Made by a program: the position numbers and the translations under genes
The notes under the pieces: model-generated
Databases searched by the model: none
Told to the model about the DNA's origin: nothing
What the model saw: only the letters and a program-made list of their open reading frames with translations
Assembly (NCBI GenBank): GCA_018399915.1
Contig: JAGYNW010000096.1
Location: forward strand, 1-7,356
Origin: Candidatus Omnitrophota bacterium
GTDB taxonomy: Bacteria > Omnitrophota > Gorgyraeia > Zapsychrales > Zapsychraceae
Direction of reading: 5' to 3'
Length of the DNA: 7,356 nucleotides
In this document: positions 7,136-7,356 of the stretch, one piece after another
Layout: every line of letters begins with the position of its first letter
How positions within the stretch are numbered: the stretch's first letter is position 1

Positions 7136-7356
7136 TTAACGCATCTTGATCACAAAGGTGAAATCGGCCGGCGCCTCTTGACTATCCGGTTTCCGCTTCC
7201 ATAGTTTGCAGTGAAGTTCCGCCGGTAGGGATGTGACCGTAAAAAACAGATCCGGTTCATGCGGGCTTTGATTATTGCAATTTCCCGGATACCCGCAGCT
7301 TCCCCCCAAATGAATAAAACTCCGCAAGGGACATATCTTGTCAAATAAACCCGAAC
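7136..7356 (-). CDS. Unrecognised cysteine-containing protein, C-terminal part
   Basis: The minus-strand frame is open from the right window edge to a TAA at 7136-7138, giving the last 72 or so residues of a protein whose start lies outside. I do not recognise the family. The fragment has three closely spaced cysteines before and within a Gly/Asn-rich turn (ICP, then GGSCGYPGNCNN), which suggests disulfides in an exported protein. It then has a strand-like stretch (PDLFFTVTSLPAELHCKLWK) with a fourth cysteine, and ends in FTFVIKMR, as a beta-sandwich might. An internal TTG at 7327 is not preceded by a convincing ribosome site, and the frame continues upstream. It ends 20 bp before the pseudoprotease start on the same strand, so the three leftward genes probably form one operon. 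That it is a real gene is likely rather than certain; its function is unknown. Confidence 0.6.
   Translation of the reverse strand, partial: SGLFDKICPLRSFIHLGGSCGYPGNCNNQSPHEPDLFFTVTSLPAELHCKLWKRKPDSQEAPADFTFVIKMR

Noticed and set aside
7150..7344. 64-codon minus-strand frame overlapping the partial gene at the right edge
   Set aside because: Its product is Arg-rich without domain features and it is out of frame with the 7136-7356 frame, which stays open to the window edge and ends at operon-like spacing from the next gene.

Overview
The window looks like part of a Gram-negative bacterial chromosome. Two blocks of genes point at each other. Rightward (about 1-3858) is an exopolysaccharide export and assembly operon. 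Leftward (about 3843-7356) is a set of membrane protein genes. The polysaccharide genes resemble those of exosortase (XrtA/PEP-CTERM)-type EPS loci: an outer-membrane export protein with SLBB domain, a Wzz/GNVR chain-length protein, an ExeA-like AAA ATPase and a free-standing tyrosine autokinase. This set occurs in Deltaproteobacteria, in related Gram-negatives and in candidate phyla such as Omnitrophota. My impression favours an uncultured lineage of that kind, but nothing here fixes the taxon. No rRNA, tRNA, CRISPR, insertion sequence or exosortase gene is visible.

Rightward block. 1-651 is the 3' part of a Wza-type export protein. 680-1975 is the inner-membrane chain-length protein. After a 166-bp gap holding a short palindrome and a purine-rich stretch comes the ATPase (2142-2996). 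A 73-bp gap containing a strong nested hairpin then leads to the kinase (3070-3858). Together they would form the usual trans-envelope machine. The kinase and chain-length protein would control polymer assembly, the Wza-like protein would carry the polymer through the outer membrane, and the ATPase would have an accessory role still not well defined in these loci.

Leftward block. 7136-7356 is the 3' end of an unrecognised cysteine-containing protein. It is followed by two adjacent paralogous membrane proteins of the CPBP (Abi/CAAX, Rce1-like) intramembrane protease family, at 5499-7115 and 3843-5498. The two are joined as TAAATG with no intervening base. Both carry the same roughly 200-residue extracytoplasmic N-terminal region. 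The downstream copy has all catalytic motifs. The upstream copy aligns without gaps through the core but has lost the second Glu, both His and the Asn, so it is a predicted pseudoprotease. This active/inactive tandem is the most notable feature of the window.

The two blocks overlap by 16 bp at their 3' ends (3843-3858), with no intergenic terminator between them.
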